Translations under genes and position numbers: made by a program
The notes under the pieces: generated by a model
What the model saw: the letters and a program-made list of their open reading frames with translations, nothing else
Told to the model about the DNA's origin: nothing
Databases searched by the model: none
In this document: positions 61,274-64,000 of the stretch, piece by piece
Layout: each line of letters begins with the position of its first letter
Numbering within the stretch: the stretch's first letter is position 1
Source of the DNA: Vulcanimicrobium winogradskyi
GTDB lineage: Bacteria; Vulcanimicrobiota; Vulcanimicrobiia; Vulcanimicrobiales; Vulcanimicrobiaceae
Direction: 5' to 3'
Assembly (NCBI GenBank): GCA_003134965.1
Contig: PLDA01000003.1
Location: forward strand, 434,001-498,000
DNA: 64,000 nt

Positions 61274-61340
61274 GCGCGTCGTTCGCTGCTTGGGCGGCGA
61301 CCTCGTGGGATACGGCGCTCCGCGCACGATCCCTGCCCGG

Positions 61341-61432
61341 TGGCGGAGAGGGAGGGATTCGAACCCTCGATACGATGTAACTCGTATAACGGTTTAGCAA
61401 ACCGCCGCCTTCAGCCGCTCGGCCACCTCTCC
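61341..61432 (-). tRNA. tRNA-Ser (anticodon GCT)
   Basis: Class II tRNA with acceptor GGAGAGG / CCTCTCC, D arm GGCCGAGCGGCTGAAGGC, anticodon loop TTGCTAA, a long variable arm, T loop GTTCGAATC and encoded CCA. It reads AGC and AGU. Confidence 0.93.
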
Positions 61433-61536
61433 CGGCGCGCTGCGACCGTTCGTACGGGCACCGGCCGCTCCCTGCGTCGCGCGCCGGACGGCTGCCCCGC
61501 CGGCGACTACAAGCCGCCGCTCGAAACGCCGATCTC

Positions 61537-61866
61537 GTGGGTGTGGAGAACGACTCGCCGGCGACCCTTGCACTGAGCGGGGAACTCGACATGATGCGCA
61601 AGGACGAGCTGCGCGGACGCCTCGCGGCGCTCGCCGGCGCACGCGCCGCGATCGTCGATCTGACGTCGGTCTCCTATCTCGATTCGATGGCGCTGGCCGA
61701 ATTCGTGCGAACCGCAAAGCAGTTCCGAGCGCGCGGCGCGCGCATCGTGTGGGTCGTTCCGCCGGGCTCGAACGCGCGGCGCATCTTCGCGCTCGCGAAC
61801 CTCGACCGCTACTTCGAACTCGCGCACGACCTCACCGGCGCGCGTCAGGCGCTGAGCACCGGCTGA
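61537..61866 (+). CDS. STAS-domain protein (anti-sigma factor antagonist type)
   Basis: The 109-residue protein consists of one STAS domain: TLALSGELDMMRKDELRGRL, AAIVDLTSVSYLDSMALAEF, RIVWVVPPGSNARRIFALAN. Ser in YLDSMAL is the usual phosphorylation site. Such proteins switch partners with HATPase-type anti-sigma kinases. No sigma or RsbW gene is adjacent. GTG 61537 or GTG 61543 starts it. The convergent glycosyltransferase overlaps its 3' end by 22 bp. Confidence 0.85.
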   Translation: MGVENDSPATLALSGELDMMRKDELRGRLAALAGARAAIVDLTSVSYLDSMALAEFVRTAKQFRARGARIVWVVPPGSNARRIFALANLDRYFELAHDLTGARQALSTG

Positions 61867-62999
61867 GCGAGTGCCGCAATGCGGCCGGCGATCCGGTCGG
61901 CGCTGTCGGGATGCGCCAGCGCCGCGGCGCTGTCGCGCAACCGTTCGGCGACGCGTCCTCCGCCCAGCACCGCATCGACGGCGCGCACGAGCTCGCCGGG
62001 ACCGCCCGCACGCAAAGCGGCGCCACGCGAGACGAGGTAGCGCGCATTCCGCTCCTCTTGCCCGGGTAACGGGCGCAGCAGGACGAGCGGCACGCGCGCG
62101 GCCAGCGCTTCGGACGTGGTCAGGCCGCCGGGCTTCGTCACCAGAACGTCGGCCGCGTACATCCAGTCGAAGACGTTCTCGACAAAGCCGAGGACGCGCA
62201 CGTCGGCGCCGTCGCGCCGCGCCTGCTCGACGACGCGGTGCTCGAGCCGGCGGTTCTTCCCGACGATCACGACCGGGATCACCGGTGAGACCGTCCCTTC
62301 TCGCATGCCCGAGGTCCGCGCCAGCAAACGGACCGTCGTCGCGACCGGTCCGAGACCGAGCCCGCCACCCATCACCAGCACGACGGCGGCATCGCGCGGC
62401 AGCCCGAGCGCGTCGCGCAGCGCGCCACGGTCGGTCGGAACCGCACCGAACCGCGGATCGACCGGGATCCCGTCGACCTCGATACGGTCGGGATCGATCC
62501 CGCGGCCTACCAGCGCGGCCTGGATCTCCGGCGTCGCGACGGCGTACGCGTCGATGTTGCGATAGATCCAGAACGGGTGCACGACGAAGTCGGTCACGAT
62601 CCCCATCACCGGAATCGCCGGGTCGTAGAGCCGCTTGTATGCGGACATCACCCCGCACGGAAAGGCGTGGGTGCAGACGACCGCGCTCGGCCGAAGCCGT
62701 TCCATCAACCCGCGGATGTTGCGTGCGGTGAACTCGCTCGCCCAGACGCGAAAGCCGCCGGCCGCCGTCGCGCGCTCCGCGCGGTCGTAGATGAACCCGT
62801 AGACCTGCGGGATCGTGCGGACCATTCCGATGTAACCGTCGCTGACGACCTTCGAAAACAATGAGGCCGCATAGCGGTAGCTGTCGACGACCTCACCACG
62901 CATCCCGCGCGGGACGAGGCGCTGGCGGACGGCGTCGGCGGCGGCGCGGTGGCCTTCGCCGACGCGCGCGGAGAGGAACAGGACCGGGCCCTTCGACAA
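61845..62999 (-). CDS. MGDG synthase / processive diacylglycerol glucosyltransferase-like (GT28)
   Basis: The 384-residue protein has GPVLFLSARVGEGHRAAADA at the N-terminus (the GEGH loop of MGDG-synthase-type enzymes), THAFPCG and GIVTDFVVHPFW. The C-terminal donor-binding half has VLVMGGGLGLGP and TKPGGLTTSEALAARVPLVL. These enzymes add a sugar to diacylglycerol at the cytoplasmic membrane. The start is uncertain: a REP-like element sits at 62988-63010 and its TTG (62999) is the only start-like codon after the DUF1292 stop. The element may have replaced the original start region. Confidence 0.8.
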   Translation of the reverse strand: MSKGPVLFLSARVGEGHRAAADAVRQRLVPRGMRGEVVDSYRYAASLFSKVVSDGYIGMVRTIPQVYGFIYDRAERATAAGGFRVWASEFTARNIRGLMERLRPSAVVCTHAFPCGVMSAYKRLYDPAIPVMGIVTDFVVHPFWIYRNIDAYAVATPEIQAALVGRGIDPDRIEVDGIPVDPRFGAVPTDRGALRDALGLPRDAAVVLVMGGGLGLGPVATTVRLLARTSGMREGTVSPVIPVVIVGKNRRLEHRVVEQARRDGADVRVLGFVENVFDWMYAADVLVTKPGGLTTSEALAARVPLVLLRPLPGQEERNARYLVSRGAALRAGGPGELVRAVDAVLGGGRVAERLRDSAAALAHPDSADRIAGRIAALAQPVLSA

Positions 63000-63010
63000 G
63001 CTCAGGACAG
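62988..63010. repeat. REP-like element 3, overlapping a gene start
   Basis: On the minus strand GTCCTGAGCTTGTCGAAGGG is read as the first codons of the glycosyltransferase (VLSLSKG), a translation commonly seen when such elements enter coding sequence. Confidence 0.6.
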
Positions 63011-63013
63011 GCT

Positions 63014-63319
63014 CTACGCCTGTTCCTCCGGCGGTCCGGACTCTTCCGCCAGCACGAAGAAGTCGTCGAGGATCTCTTGGGCGAGCTCCTCGTCGTCGAG
63101 GAGATCGCCGACCTGGTCGGTCACGACGAACTCGTCGGCTTTGTCGTTGTAGCACACCGCGTACGCGTGGCCTTCGTCGTCCTCAACCAGCCCGACGACC
63201 TCGAAGCGCAGCTCGGTGCCGTCCTGCATGTGCAGTTCGAGCACGTCTTTGAGGTCGAGCGGCTGCTTCGCTCCGCCGCCGCCGCTGCCGTTGTTTCCGG
63301 CGCTGCCGTTCGTTTCGAT
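63014..63319 (-). CDS. DUF1292 family protein (YrzB-like)
   Basis: This acidic protein of about 101 residues has the family core DVLELHMQDGTELRFEVVGL, VEDDEGHAYAVCYNDKADEF. An AAGGAG overlaps the mltG stop codon; the only in-frame start at proper distance is ATC 63319 (6 nt spacing), because no ATG, GTG or TTG is available nearby. After it comes a Gly/Ser/Asn linker (NGSAGNNGSGGGG). In Firmicutes this family sits near yqgF/mltG, and here it directly follows mltG. Biochemical role unknown. Confidence 0.75.
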   Translation of the reverse strand: METNGSAGNNGSGGGGAKQPLDLKDVLELHMQDGTELRFEVVGLVEDDEGHAYAVCYNDKADEFVVTDQVGDLLDDEELAQEILDDFFVLAEESGPPEEQA

Positions 63320-63329
63320 GACGATCTCC

Positions 63330-64000
63330 TTATTTGAGGTACCGTGCGACGTTCGCGTCGTGCTCTTGCAGCGTCTTCGCGAAGGCCGAATGTCCATCCG
63401 GTTTCGCCACGTAGTACAGGTAGTCGCTTTTCGCCGGCTCGAACGCGGCGTCGAGCGAGGCCTTGCCGGGGTTCGCGATCGGCGTAGGCGGGAGCCCGGT
63501 ATGCCGGTAGGTGTTGTACGGCGAGTCCACCTCGAGATCGCGCTTCGTGATCACGTCGTGATGTTCCGCGAACGTGTACTCGATCGACGCGTCGACTTCG
63601 AGCGGCATCCCGAGCCGGAGGCGGTTGTAGATCACCGAGGCGATCAACGGCCGGTCCTCGTCCGCCTTCCCCTCGCGCTCGACCAGCGATGCGATCGTCA
63701 CCACGTCGGGAACCGTCCGCCCGAGCGCCTTGGCGCGCGCCTCCGCGTCGCGCGGCAGCTCCCGCCGGAATTGCCCGACCAGCAGCTTCGCGACCCCATC
63801 GGGCCGGTCGTCGGTCGGGATCAAGTAGGTACTCGGAAACAGATAGCCCTCGAGGTTCACGGTTCGCGAGCCGCCCAGCGTCACGCCGCCGTCGTGCAAA
63901 AAGAGATGATCGTAGGCGCTCGCGTCGCCGAGCGCGCGATCGGAGAGCGTGCGCGCGATCTCGTGCGCGGTGTAGCCTTCCGGGATCGTCACCCAGACCG
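63330..64000 (-). CDS. mltG: Endolytic murein transglycosylase, C-terminal part
   Basis: About 223 residues are inside the window; the N-terminus continues past the right edge. Visible are VTIPEGYTAHEIARTLSDRA (LysM-like part), LEGYLFPSTYLIP, the catalytic region IASLVEREGKADEDRPLIAS with the essential Glu, VIYNRLRLGMPLEVDASIEY and SPYNTYRHTGLPPTPIANPG. MltG cleaves nascent glycan strands at the membrane and so sets chain length. Its TAA stop overlaps the ribosome binding site of the DUF1292 gene. Confidence 0.92.
   Translation of the reverse strand, partial: VWVTIPEGYTAHEIARTLSDRALGDASAYDHLFLHDGGVTLGGSRTVNLEGYLFPSTYLIPTDDRPDGVAKLLVGQFRRELPRDAEARAKALGRTVPDVVTIASLVEREGKADEDRPLIASVIYNRLRLGMPLEVDASIEYTFAEHHDVITKRDLEVDSPYNTYRHTGLPPTPIANPGKASLDAAFEPAKSDYLYYVAKPDGHSAFAKTLQEHDANVARYLK

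Noticed and set aside
1..64000. CRISPR array or cas genes
   Set aside because: No regularly spaced short repeats and no Cas motifs were found; the only repeats are the long kinase tails, the 393-bp duplication and REP-like units.

Overview
The window is a high-GC bacterial chromosome segment with two very different halves. From about 49.5 kb to the right end it is compact and conserved: a two-component pair, an SRAP-family protein, a tightly overlapped operon ending in MaoC and methyltransferase genes, tadA, five tRNA genes, two retropepsin-like exported proteins, a STAS protein, an MGDG-synthase-type glycosyltransferase, a DUF1292 protein and mltG. No rRNA or taxonomic marker is present. The GC content, exported aspartyl proteases and gene style would fit a Candidatus Eremiobacterota (WPS-2)-like organism, but that is only an inference.

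From 1 to 49 kb it is an accessory region built as a stack of islands. The 3' third of one gene, the ATPase domain of the histidine kinase at 49479-50597, is repeated at least eight times to its left, always on the minus strand. Copies lie at about 1233, 6888, 8663, 15207, 23506, 33755 and 39160, with a remnant near 49235. Complete copies are about 500 bp. They end at the kinase stop codon and begin at the same short sequence, CCGGTGCTTTGTGAA, which is absent from the intact kinase. Different cargo lies between copies. This is what repeated integration into, or recombination at, the 3' part of one kinase gene would leave. No integrase or transposase is visible.

The cargo is rich in immunity-type genes. 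9.3-13.5 kb: a four-gene TIR / MoxR ATPase / vWA / unknown operon, followed upstream by a transglutaminase. 15.4-23.4 kb: a 2035-residue Cap4-nuclease-like STAND NTPase divergent from a PD-(D/E)xK nuclease-like gene. 24-33.7 kb: uncharacterised genes, an RHH-like regulator with a clear promoter, and a four-gene operon of ThsB-like TIR, second TIR, SLOG and membrane protein, followed by frameshifted genes. 34.5-38.9 kb: a Pycsar-like locus with a cNMP-binding/TIR effector, a tandem class III cyclase and an E2-like/SEC-C protein. 39.7-49.2 kb: an exported HNH toxin-like lipoprotein with SUKH immunity gene, and a TPR-LuxR regulator preceded by a 40-residue exported peptide.

1-9 kb is partly a gene graveyard (truncated hydrolase, xanthine dehydrogenase and TPR tails, TIR fragments) and also holds a membrane protein made by an in-frame 393-bp tandem duplication. 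The likely logic is that the kinase/regulator pair is the chromosomal anchor, defence and toxin modules accumulate behind it, and each leaves a kinase-tail scar.
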